Program-made: the position numbers and the translations under genes
From: Paramacrobiotus metropolitanus
Lineage: Eukaryota; Tardigrada; Eutardigrada; Parachela; Macrobiotidae
NCBI RefSeq assembly: GCF_019649055.1
Contig: NW_026570305.1
Location: forward strand, 1 to 64,000
DNA length: 64,000 nucleotides
Reading direction: 5' to 3'
In this document: one piece after another, positions 33,867-44,656 of the stretch
Numbering within the stretch: position 1 is the first letter of the stretch
Layout of the letters: the number at the start of each line of letters is the position of its first letter
The notes under the pieces: model-generated
Told to the model about the DNA's origin: nothing
Database searches by the model: none
What the model saw: the letters and a program-made list of their open reading frames with translations, nothing else

Positions 33867-35513
33867 GAATCATGAGTATTGTATGTACACAGCATTTAAG
33901 AGCATTCAAATGTATCCAGCCAATTTCTGCAATAACGTTTCCAAAAGACAGCGGACACGGCTTCTATCCCGTTAAAACAAAACATCACATGACGTTCAGG
34001 AAAGCTCATTAATAATGCATGGCAGTAATTTTATCCATCGGTTGGATGTGTGCATACAAAATAGAAATTAACGTTTTCGAAGGCCATTGCGTCCAGGTAA
34101 TGTGGACCAACATAAAGCGTAAATGGGTAACATAAAGCTTAAAAGAGAAATGACTAACCAGTGCCCAACACAGATGCACATCAAGCCATAGAGTTTAAAG
34201 GGCGATGACGCGGAGGATTCAGCTTGGAAGTCGGACATATACCAAAACATTACTTTTCTAACAGGGGATGAACGGCTAGTTCACCCCTGTGCGCGAACAG
34301 AAACGGAAACTGAACGCCAACACACTGCACACTTTATCTCTCTCTCATACAACACATCAAAGGCCACCGCAGCACCTTGCTGCGCGGCAAAAAGGAAAAA
34401 GCATCCAGCTCAGACGACGAAATCTAGCAACTCAAGAATCTACCAGATTTAGAATCTGGTAGATAGAGAAAAACACGGCAAAAACAGCAAAACAACCTAG
34501 CAGCCGCCTGTGCATGAGTGAACGGAGAAACCACTCCTCCTTACACTTTGCAACGCGAGCAGTTTATTATATAATTTCTGGAAAACGTAAGTGGTTGCAT
34601 ATACACAGTTTGCATTGGTTATTTTTGACGTAAAAGAAACAGTAAAATTAAAATGGCAGCATAAACGCAGATAAATTTTTGTTCTAATTTAGAAATGGAC
34701 TGCAACACATAATATTTACTCAATAATATACGTACGGACAATAGGAGCGCCGCTATCAACTTTTTCTGAGTAGTTTAAATCCTTGTAGCATCGGATGTGG
34801 CAGCCATGTTTCTGAAAGTTGCAACCGGTAATTAAAGCACATGGAAAGAACGCTCTGTCGCACCGGTAGATAACATGAAAGTGGTGCTCGCAATGCAGGT
34901 ACCTAACCAAGAAAAATTAGGACAGCTGTGAATTAAAGGTTTATAGGAACGCTGCAGTGCATAATCACCATCAAGCTAGAAAATTTGAATAATATTTCTA
35001 AGTAATTTGGTGCTGCATTGTGCCAAGAGGGTAAGATTAATCTGCTTCGAGAAATGGTTCCTTTCTCCAGAATCCTGAACGTGATGCCTGGGTACATAAT
35101 TAGTGGGCGCACGGAAGGTTATTACTTCCGGACTGTACTGGAAATTAAAGTTAGCTGCCGTTGGGCGCTTTTGCTTTATTTTTGTTTTCTGTGATAATGT
35201 TGTGTAAGTCTGCAAGACGCCCGTCATCTGTAGGTACATTGCGGAGACCTTATTATACGCCACTTCAAGACCTTACAGCTTCAAGGGCGTACTATAGTGC
35301 GGATGTATGCCGAAACCAGCGGAACGTGATGATCTCTAATCGGTCTTGATTGGTTGTTATTTACTTGTTTCAGAGTCGGAAAGGAGAAGCTCGTATTAGA
35401 CATGAAGTAGTGAAATGTCGAACAATTATAGCTCTATCAACCCCCTGACCTACAAGGGAAATTATTTTCGGTATCTCCACTGCAAGACTGCCTTACAGTA
35501 AGGGTTTCAAATA
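33867..35513. other. Intergenic part of the GPCR repeat unit
   Basis: Upstream of GPCR 1. Segments here (for example near 35,020-35,110 and 35,260-35,400) recur at 40,320-40,420, 40,560-40,720 and 45,640-46,050, so the tandem copies extend well beyond coding DNA. A perfect small hairpin, CTACCAGATT-TAG-AATCTGGTAG, lies near 34,440. No further gene recognised. Confidence 0.5.
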
Positions 35514-36059
35514 TGGGTGAGACTATAGGCTTGCTTCACCCCAGTTGCTACAGGCACCTTTTTGCACCCTTTTCTATACATATATAAATCTCACCCCGTG
35601 TTTTCCTCGGACTATAGGCACCTGTTTCCTGTTCTCCGTTTTTTTTCCCAGAAGCCTAACAGATTTTCTAACAGGGTTTTTGGTTGACAAAGATTTTTTG
35701 ACGATCTGACATGACTAGGTCATTTACATACAAATGCGTACTAGGCACTTCATCCGACAATGTGCCGGTTTGACTGATTTGAAAATGATTTGGCTGCTTT
35801 AGTGCTTTAATAATTTTCTGGCATTCCTGAGGTTATGGTGGTAATGATTGTGACCTTTTGGGTACGGACATCACGATATTTATAAACGCCCCGGCATCTT
35901 TCTTATGAATTTCGTTTAGTATGATTGAACATCCTTTGTTCTGTTCTTTTTACCTCGCTCCACTTTATCATACTTGGTCGTGTACTGTTTCGTGTGCGAC
36001 GGGGTGCGCGAAGAGTGCCTATAGTCTAAGTGGGTGCGAAGGATGGTGCCCTATAGCCA
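35514..36059. mobile_element. Candidate non-autonomous element with inverted CTATAGGCACC arrays
   Basis: The left part holds GTGAGACTATAGGC, CACCCC, GCACCC and GACTATAGGCACC words. The right part holds their inverse complements (AGTGCCTATAGTC, GTGGGTGCGAAGG, GGTGCCCTATAGCC). This is the same architecture as the insert at 17,929-18,652 with a related but different motif. No coding capacity recognised between the arms, and no target duplication assigned. Confidence 0.45.
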
Positions 36060-36684
36060 TTTCCTGTAAATATGCCGCGGATGAAAGCGATAATGTGATG
36101 ATGATATTTTCTTATAAGGCATTTCCAGATCAGATAGCCGACGAAATACGTACCTCTGTAAGATTGATTATCTCACTTTCTGGTGCTATGATTATCTCGC
36201 CTTCTGGTAGTCTTGCGGTGTGATCTCGTACTGTAGCTGCAACTCGTTTATTCGGAAACTCTTATAACACGCTTTCAGGTCTATCGATATTATAGTCTAC
36301 CATCTATCGTGCGGATTCCATAACAGACTCACACACGCATCCAACTTTTAATCTCCTTATAAAATTCTAGAGAAAGCCGATCCCGCTTTTCTTAAGTAGC
36401 GCATTAGTTTAACGATAACGAAGGGAAGCACAGCTGCAGTTTTTCGAGCAAAAGTAAATAATTTGTTGAACGGAACGTTTTCGGCTGTTCTTGGAATTTA
36501 TTAGCGCTAGTAAAATTACCAATGCTGTTGCACGCGAAGAAACAACTAAAAAATTGTATGTACATATAAAGTAAATGATCGATATGTACGTGCGGTCAAT
36601 TAAGTCAACCAACAGCTGTGAATGCTTCCTTCAAACTGAGGTGTAATGTACTCCTGTTAAAATGTGCACAGCGTGCCTGAAGAG

Positions 36685-36890
36685 ATGCCTCCTGAGAGCT
36701 TGCCGGAAGAGCAACCTGCCGTACAAAAGCATCCTGGTTGTCCTGCATACGTATCATCCACGCAAAAGTTCCCGACGACAAAAAGCAGGAACTGTTGGCG
36801 GAGCGTGCGAGTAATCTTCCAAGACCTGGAGGTTCAGATAAGGTCGCTAATCGGGAGTCGTCGAGAAAGCAAGAAACCGGCGGCGGATAA
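36685..36890 (+). pseudogene. Small AT-hook-like family member, decayed
   Basis: Relative of the 22.7-kb gene. It starts MPPESLPEEQPAVQKHPGCP; the GRP core has become GCP, so the DNA-binding motif is probably lost. The downstream family core (DDKKQELLAERASN, then VANRESSRK) lies in another frame, one base off, and ends at a TAA at 36,890. The upstream flank matches the 41-42-kb copy, but about 600 bp corresponding to 41,220-41,840, including the conserved upstream blocks, is missing. It is likely dead unless the frame break is an assembly error. Confidence 0.5.
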
Positions 36891-37648
36891 GTCAACCTAA
36901 GCCAATCTACTGGTCGTTCGCTTTACTGGCTAAACATTCGGTCATTGCCACCGTCCTCGTAATGGCGTGTCTCAGAATTTTTTTGTTTCGTTATACTACG
37001 TACCAAGTGTTTGCTTATGCTCTTGCACATGTTTTTGATGTGAAATCCAAATCACTTCCGTTTCCGTGAACAGTGTTTCGTTTCTCGTGTTTACGCTAAT
37101 ATTATGCTTCGGTAGACTATTGCCATTCGGCGCTATGATCTTGCAATTGCATCTCATAATTGCAACTTGCAACTGCTTTGCAGAATCTCTCGTCCTGGAA
37201 TGCTGCTCTACAGTTACTCGGGCACAAGATAAGTACCTGTGTTAACCAAGTTAAATACTTCAGGCGATTTTCTGGTCTACTAATAATTTTTCTTTCAAAT
37301 ACACCGTATACACAAAAAAGATTCCGTGGTTTATAAGAAACAAGTGATAAGACAACAAGTGTTTGAATTCTTTTATATTTTTGATTTAATGACAAATGTT
37401 ATTAGAAGGATTTGATACAAAGTTTCCACAACAAATGACAAGACACTTGCCAGTATCTTGTTTGTTAGTCAGTATGGATAAAGTATGGAATTTGGTGCCT
37501 TTATACCTACGTTAAAAATAATCATAACAAGCAGCTACAAATATTTACAGCATGAGTCCAGATAATGGAGTCAATATCTATACCGTGCAAGGCTTGCACA
37601 ACAAATTCAGCTTTGCAAGAGTGCTTTATGCTTTAAGCTTTAAGGCCC
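36891..37648. other. Intergenic, no gene recognised
   Basis: Between the decayed small gene and the 3' end of GPCR 2. The bases 37,580-37,650 match the 3' flank of GPCR 1 (GTGCAAGGCTTGCAC). Confidence 0.4.
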
Positions 37649-39430
37649 TTAACAGCTTTTCACAGTGGGCCGATTGTTGAGCTCCTCTTTAACGTTCCCA
37701 TGCAGCCGGGATCGCTGCTGATTCCAGCTCCAACCGTTATCGGTCCACATGCGCCAGTTCCTCTTTAGCCATATCGGACACATCACTCCACCGAACACCC
37801 GCATGAACTGCGCCCGATACTTCTCGCTGACCGTCAAGTACAGGAAAAAATTGACGGAATAATTAGTCAGCATAGCCACATCGCAGAACGGGTTAACGAA
37901 GAGTCTAGCCGATTCATCAAAGTTGTAGACCTGGAAGGTGTCGGCCAGTTCCAAGAATTTGAATATCAAGACGGGGATCACAGTAATGAGATACAAGAAC
38001 ACGCTGCCCAGCAGTAGGTAGTTGCAGCTTTTAGACCGCTTGACGGAGGTCTTGGCTTGGGCGACCCGCTGCTGACCTATATCGGAGCATTGTTGGCGGC
38101 GTAGAGCGTTAATAACGAGTACGTTGATGCAAAGGAGTCCGAAGAATTTCAGAAAAGATATGACCACCTGTAAGCGCCCAGGCCTTATAGGAAACCGAAA
38201 AAAATGAGACATGCAAAAACCAGAAAGCGTTCGGTGCCGAATTTATATAAAATACAAAACTTTGTCATGCGATAACCGTTAAGTAAGATTAGCCAATATT
38301 TGAAGTGAATTAGTATGAAATTAGAAATATAATTAATTTGTTTAAAGTAAGTACTTACAGTATTTTGTTTAGTATGAGTACGTGACTGTACGTCCGACCT
38401 ATCGCTTTAAAGGCAAATTTAACTACGAAATACGGCTACTCCATAAGCGGCTTGACTCAGCAATTTGTTTGCTTGTTCTTTTACCTCGGCGACATTTTGC
38501 GTCTCCGCCCAGTGTTTCAGCCAAATTGGCAATGCCGCGGGTGTCAACTGGTAGCGCCACAGATACCAGTTACTGACGAGATTGCCAGAATTGAAGACTA
38601 TGGAGAACAACAGCAGCAGCACGATGACAATCCGCGCTGTCGTGGCACGTTGTACCCATTTAAAAGTGAGCAGTCGCGAGATGGCCAACAAAGCGATTCC
38701 AAGGAAAAGGCAAACAACACCCTATGTCACAGGGGACATTAACATTTTAGTGGTGACACAAAATAACCGGCGCCATCAGCAATGTTTTACATTCTCTTAG
38801 TTGTAATACATACGTAATACGTACCAATCACACATTTGAATGAAGATGTCTTGGATCGAAATCATATGCGCGCACCGCTAACGTAGTAGCGTAATTTTTT
38901 TTTTATAATAGGGAAGATGGAGGGTGGCGCTGGTGTTCCAGAGATATGGCGGAAAGAACACCCACCTGATTCAGTAAAATTGGAATTACACAGCTTTGCG
39001 AAAATAGCGTAGAACTCTTCAAGCTTTGATAAGGTCAAATCTGAAAAATAATGAATGGAAACGTCGAAAATTAAAACCAATTCTTAAGGCAACACATATA
39101 CCGATACCGTATTCAAAGGTTACGTCACGTGCTTACAGTACAACTAAATCGGCAACGGCTACGGCGATCATGTACGAATTTGTGGTATTTTGCCGTTTGG
39201 CGGAGATCAGCACAATTAAATTCAGGACGTTGCCGATGGTACAAGCCGCTAATAAAACCGGGTATAAGGCAATGAACACGAAAGTTGCTTGAACTCGTTG
39301 CGCATGAGGGTGAAATTTCGAGACCATGGAACGCTTTGGCGCCATATATCCGGATCATAGGGGTTTGCGCTTCCATGGAAAAAATGTGCACTATGCTAAT
39401 TTTAAGCGAATCGTTTGCGTTGAAGAACAT
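37649..39430 (-). CDS. Class A peptide-type GPCR, paralogue 2 (frame breaks)
   Basis: Exons about 39430-39137, 38965-38825, 38721-38485 and 38167-37649. Exon 1 starts MFFNANDSLKISIVH; a frame change near 39,345 precedes TM1-TM2 (LLAACTIGNVLNLIVLISAK, AVAVADLVVL). Exon 3 begins VLFAFSLE and then breaks frame at the DRY-type position, where an extra T appears in two runs; after it LLTFKWVQRATTARIVIVLL continues. Exon 4 is fully open and gives the family's complete C-terminus: LKFFGLLCINVLVINALRR, LLLGSVFLYLITVIP, TNYSVNFFLYLTVSEKYRAQ and a Trp-rich tail (GWSWNQQRS). Its intron 2 is short and provides the empty site for the foldback insertion in paralogue 1. Confidence 0.75.
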
Positions 39431-41942
39431 CGTTGTAAATGTATCCGGGATATTCCTGCAATAACGTTTGCCGCAGAAACAGACACCGCTTTATCCCGTC
39501 CAAACAATCACAGCGTGGCGTTTATGATAGGTCACTGGTAATGCAAGGCAGGGATTTCTATCTACCGGTCCGGATGTGCCGCGTGCGTAGACAGAGCAGA
39601 GATTAATTTTTTTGACGGCCATTGCGTCCAGGTAATGTGTGCCAGCGTGAAGCATAAAGGGATCTCTAACTTAGCGTAAAGAGAAGCGGCTGCGCCCAAC
39701 GGAGGTATGCATCAAGCCATGAAGTGGTCATTTACCAACACATTACTTTACAGCACCAACAATTTATCCCGGTGATTTCTGGTAAACGCAAGTGGTTGCA
39801 CAGTCGTGTCTCAGCGGGAAGTATCACTTTTGGAAACGTTAAATGGGTGCCTAAATAACAGCAATAACCCCGTTAACACGAACGAGATGTAAGTACTTAC
39901 TACGCGCAGCCACAATCGCAAGATGAAAACAGCATTGAAACGTTACAGTTGTGCCCAGTGACCCTGCTCCTAATAGTTTCTGACACTGAATTCAAGGGTC
40001 ACATTTACACAGTTCCGCTTATTTCAATATAAATATACAGTAAAAGCAGTAAAAATGGAATAGTAACGATAACAATTTTCGGTCCTGATAACATTTTTCG
40101 TGCAGAATTCACTTACAGCGTACAGACAGACAACATAAAGATTAAAGCGTCGGTAATGACTCGCTATCGATTACTGATTGCTAGATGAATAGCATCGAAT
40201 GGGGCAGCCATTTCACGAACGCCGCAGCCGATAATTAACACACATAATCCCGTAAAACGCGTAATCTTTGTCGGTGCTGAAAAAATGTGAATAATAATTC
40301 AGAGTAAATCGGTATGCTGCGTTGTACCAGGAGGGTAAGATTATGTTGCCTCGAGAAACGCTTGTTTTCTCCAGAATCCTGTAGGTGATCCATGGATACG
40401 TAACTGATGGACGCCTGCAAGCCGCAAAGTAAAAATATCCTGACTTTACCGGAAACCAACGTTAGATGCTTTTTCTTTATTTGTTGCTTCCGGGCTATTA
40501 AGAGTACAGTTCAAGTCGACAAGACAATCAGTCATCAGTAATTGCAGAGACCTAATTATACACCACTTCAAGACTTTTTACAGCTCCAAGGGAGTATTAT
40601 AGTGCGGATGTATCCCGAAACCAGCGAAACCAGTGGGAGATGATGATTTTTAAACAGCCTTTATTGGTTGCTGTTTACTTGTTGTCAGAGGCGGAAAATG
40701 GAACCGCGTATCAGACATGAAGTGTCTAACCATTATGGCTCTTACGCCCTGATCCACATGGGAAATTGTTTCCGGTGTGTCAACTACAAGACGGCTTGCG
40801 CCTTGCAGTAATTGTTCTAAGTATACCGCGGCTGACAACAGTAGATCTTAATTTACTTACTGAAAGGCATACCGTATAGTCTGCAATTTGGATCAAATAG
40901 CCGGCGAAAAGAGCCACCGGCACCCACATTATCGCGGCTAACACTTCGTCGACCGTCACCAATAAAAAAAAACAAAATAAATCTAAGAAACTAAGAAACC
41001 TAGAAGCTAAGAAAATTACGACGGATTAGCTAAATATTAAGTCTACTTCGGTATTGCCGTCTGTACGAGCGTAGCGACGGTCGGCGAATTTCCGTCGACT
41101 AACGGGCGGGTCACCATATCAGCATCGCATTTGCTTAGCGATATGAAGAAAGGAAACAGCCGCAGTTTTAGGCTCTTTTCCGGGGGCAAAAGTAAATCTG
41201 TAGAAGAGATGGATTTTGAAGTTTTTTAGGAACTTATGGACGTAGTAAATCAATTTCCGCTATTGTACAGGAAGAAAAAATAAACAATTGTGTTTCGCAG
41301 ATTTTATTGCGCTCTGTATTAGCTACTGTAGGATACTGTAATATTCAAGAGAAGTTGAGAACAAGGCACATGAATACGGTGATCATGATGCGGTAAGTAG
41401 ATTCAGAAACGATGTACTTACCATTAGTCAACTTGGCTTTGTTATAATTGTTTTACCGCGATCGTAATGAATGATACGGTGCTTGCAAATTGCAATGTCA
41501 GTTATATTATTTATACTGGTTTTGACATCATACCCTCACTCATAAACGGGTACTGATTTTTGTTGATAACGTCATCGGCATTTCCCCAAAGCGATGAGAC
41601 AGCTGAAGTTGGCCCATCCTATACGTTACCGTAGTGTAAATATATAATCGTTCTGTAATTAAATTTCTTGGTGGAAAGTGAAAACGCTTCAAGGATTCTC
41701 AACAGACAGACTTAGTCGCTTTATTTCTGGAAGGTAAAATACGAGTGTTGCCGTTAATTGTTTATAATGATATTAACTGTCTATAGCAATAAGAGAGTAT
41801 AGATCTGTGCGACTTGCTAACAGCATAAAGAAATGCTTAGTAAAGAAAATTATCGATATTATTTGCGGTCAAGTAAGTTGATTGTGAAATGTTAAATGTT
41901 CGTTCGACTGCAGTTTGAGTGATTGACCGACACGTGCACAGC
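39431..41942. other. Intergenic part of the GPCR repeat unit
   Basis: GPCR 2 upstream region and 5' flank of the next small gene. Parts of 39,540-40,720 match the upstream regions of the other two receptors. Upstream blocks of the small gene lie at 41,516-41,620. No other coding sequence recognised. Confidence 0.5.
41516..41620 (+). promoter_or_regulatory. Conserved upstream blocks (second copy)
   Basis: GGTTTTGACATCATACCCTC, GATAACGTCATCGG and GAAGTTGGCCCATCC appear in the same order as at 22,263-22,385, about 320-430 bp before the small gene's ATG. The intervening bases are less conserved. Confidence 0.5.
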
Positions 41943-42278
41943 ATGTCCGAAAAGAAGCCTCCCGTGGCCGCGAACATGTCCGAACAGAAGTCTCCCGAAA
42001 GCATGCCTGAAGGGAAGCCTGCCGCACAAAAACATCCTGGTCGTCCTGCATTCGTATCAACCGTTGCCGATGCCAGAGAATCTGGACGGGAAGAATTTTA
42101 CGAAACATCAAAGAACTTCAGGTAAAGACACTAATGCGTTGCTGTTTACGCAAAACTCGCCGACGACAAGAAGCAGGAATTGCTGGCGGAGCGTCTTGGT
42201 AATCCTCCAGGTGGGGGGTTGCAGAACGTCGCTGATCGGGAGCCAAGAGAAAGCAAGAAGCCACCGGCAGATAAGTGA
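41943..42278 (+). pseudogene. Small AT-hook-like family member, one frame break
   Basis: It starts MSEKKPPVAANMSEQKSPES, with an AT-hook-like HPGRPAF and DARESGREEFYE matching DEARKAGWEDKYE of the intact gene. A stop at 42,123 follows a frame change. The family core then continues in another frame (YAKLADDKKQELLAERLGN, VADREPRESKKPPADK) to a TGA at 42,276. Apart from this single break all blocks are kept, so it may be functional with an assembly error near 42,110-42,140. It pairs with GPCR 3 in the repeat unit. Confidence 0.55.
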
Positions 42279-42909
42279 ACTGCAGCCATGATTGGTCCGG
42301 CATCATTATTATGGAATGTCATATCCGCTAGAATTTTTTATTTTTATTGTAGTGGTTTCCTAATGCTGTAGGCTCTGCAGTGTGCAGTTACGAGTACATA
42401 CTATTTGCGTTCCGTGTGAAGTTTTTAATACTCGTATACGTAATGGAGTGACTCCAGATCACTTCTGTTTTATTCAACAATTTTTCGTTTTTACTATTAG
42501 CCAAAATACAGGTTAAACACGCTTTTTCGCTTATACTGGCGGCGCCTTTTTTTGCAAACCTGAACGGAGGAAAAATTTATTAGTTTTTGACTGCGCGCAC
42601 ACAGAAGCGGAAAACTATAGGGGATCGGTAGAACGGGGTAGGTACTTCCTTCTGGTCGAATATACGAATCGTCGCGGTTAAAACAGCTGGCCACACTTAT
42701 CGTCATTATACAAAACGATACATCGCACAGAGTAGTAGCAAAGTTGAAGTGGTAAAATTTGTTTCTGTTGAAATGTATATATTACATATAGTATGCCATC
42801 GAAGAGCGCTAGTACAAAGTAGTAGTTTAGATATACGAAGTACATTCTGTATAAATCATGCTCCGAAAACTATTAAGAGTGCTTTTATTAGCTTCTAACA
42901 GTGGAACGA

Positions 42910-44656
42910 CTATTCAGTTTCTTTAACATTCCCGTGCAACCATGATCGTTGATGATTGCTGTTCCAGCTGCTATCCGCGTACTTGCTCCAGTTCCTCTTC
43001 AACCACGTCGGGCACAGCACTCCCCAAACAGCCGCATGAACTGCACTCGGTAATTCTCGCTGACGGTCAAGTACAGGAAAAAATTGACGGAGTAATTGGT
43101 CAGCATAGTCACGTCGCAGAACGGCGTCGCGAACAGCTTGGCCGAAGGGTCAAAGTTGTAGACCTTGTATGTGTCGGCCATTTCTAGGAATTTGTACACC
43201 ATGCTGGGGAGCAAAGTGGTCAGGTATAAGGCCACACTGCCCAGCAGCAAATGGTTGCTACTTTTAGAACGCCTAAGAGATGTCACTGCTTGGGCTGAAC
43301 GCTGTTGACCGATGTCAGAACGTTGTTGGCGGTTGAGAGCGCCGATAACCAGCACGTTAATGCACAGAAGCCCGAAGAACTTCAGAAAAGACACAACTAC
43401 CTATAACCATCCAGGTCTCATAAGTAAACGACGAAGGCAGTAGGAGATACAACTATACTAAAAGCGTTTGCTAACGAATTTGCAACGATAAAGTGTAGGT
43501 ACTAATTTGATACATTGTACTTACAATGTAATTAGAATGCACGGTTTTTGACTGAAATTGTAAAGGCAAGTGTTTTCATCTATGAACGTAATGAATTTAA
43601 TTGCACAGTCCAGCGACTGCTCGTACCCTAATAGTTATTCTTTCACGTACAACCAGGCAAATACGGCTACCATACCTACTACAAGCCATCACATTCAAAA
43701 AAGCGTAAATTTGTTTGGTCGCACCTCTGCGGCGTCTTGTGCCTTCGTCCAGTCCTTCAACCAAGCCGGCAGCGTCCCGATTGTCAGAGTGTAGCGCCAC
43801 AAATACCATTCACGGAGGAAGTTGCCAGAATTAAATACTATGGAGAACAGCAGCAGCACTATGATGACAATCCGCGCGGTGGTGGCACGCTGAACCCATT
43901 TAAAGGTGAATGGTCGTGCGATGGCCAGTAAGCGTTCCAGGGAAAATGCAGTTAACACCCTAATGTCATATCAAGGCACGCATCCATTGCTAGTGACCCA
44001 AATTAACCGGCACCTTCGCAAATGCGTAAAATCGTCGCAATACGTACCAGTCACACATCTGAATGAAAGTTTCTTGGATCCATATTGTGTACGGCAGCGC
44101 TGCTGACACAATAGCCCAATTGTGCCTGTTCTTGTACGGAAGGTGGAGGGTGGCGCTGGTGTTCCACAGATAGGGTGGAAAGAATGTCCAACTGATTTAA
44201 ACAAAAAGGCATTACACATATAGTACGAGAAGCATTGAAGTCCCTCAGTAAGAAACAGGTACCAGGTGTGCAGTGTGCACACCTCTATGCCTGCTGCAAA
44301 TATTAAAGAAACAAATTGATGATGCAAAACGTACAGGTACAATCTTAAGAAGTTTCGTAAGCATACCTGAGTACAATTATATCGGCAATGGCTACAGCGA
44401 TCATGTACGCATTCGTGGTCTTCTGGCGTTTGGTGGAAATCAACAAAACCAAGTTCAGTACGTTGCCAATGGTACAAGCCGTTAATAACAGCGGGTACAA
44501 GACACTGAACATGATATTCGCTCCATTTCGTTGCGCCACGGTAAAATTTCCAGACCAGGAAACGTTTTGCCGCCACGCTTCCGCGTTTCCTCTAACTTCT
44601 TTGGACAAATTATGCACAAAATCGACTGCAGAAGGATCACTCGCGTTAATGAACAT
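42910..44656 (-). CDS. Class A peptide-type GPCR, paralogue 3 (most complete)
   Basis: Exons 44656-44367, 44191-44048, 43959-43725 and 43400-42910 join in phase. N-terminal sequons (FINASDP, NVSWSGNFT) precede TM1 (LLLTACTIGNVLNLVLLIST, with GN) and TM2 (AVAIADIIVL). The first loop is PYLWNTSATLHLPY, with TM3 running into FSLERLLAIARPFTF. TM4 is ARIVIIVLLLFSIVFNSG; TM5 FLKFFGLLCINVLVIGAL; TM6 LLLGSVALYLTTLLPSMVYK; TM7 TNYSVNFFLYLTVSENYR. The tail is open to 42,999, then matches paralogue 2's tail in another frame to a stop at 42,910; one base missing from a GGGG run near 43,020 explains this. A likely neuropeptide receptor, G-protein coupled, ligand unknown. Confidence 0.82.

Noticed and set aside
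34068-34250. 60-codon minus-strand ORF with hydrophobic residues upstream of GPCR 1
   Set aside because: It looks like an extra membrane segment, but there is no supporting splice structure or equivalent ORF in the other receptor units.
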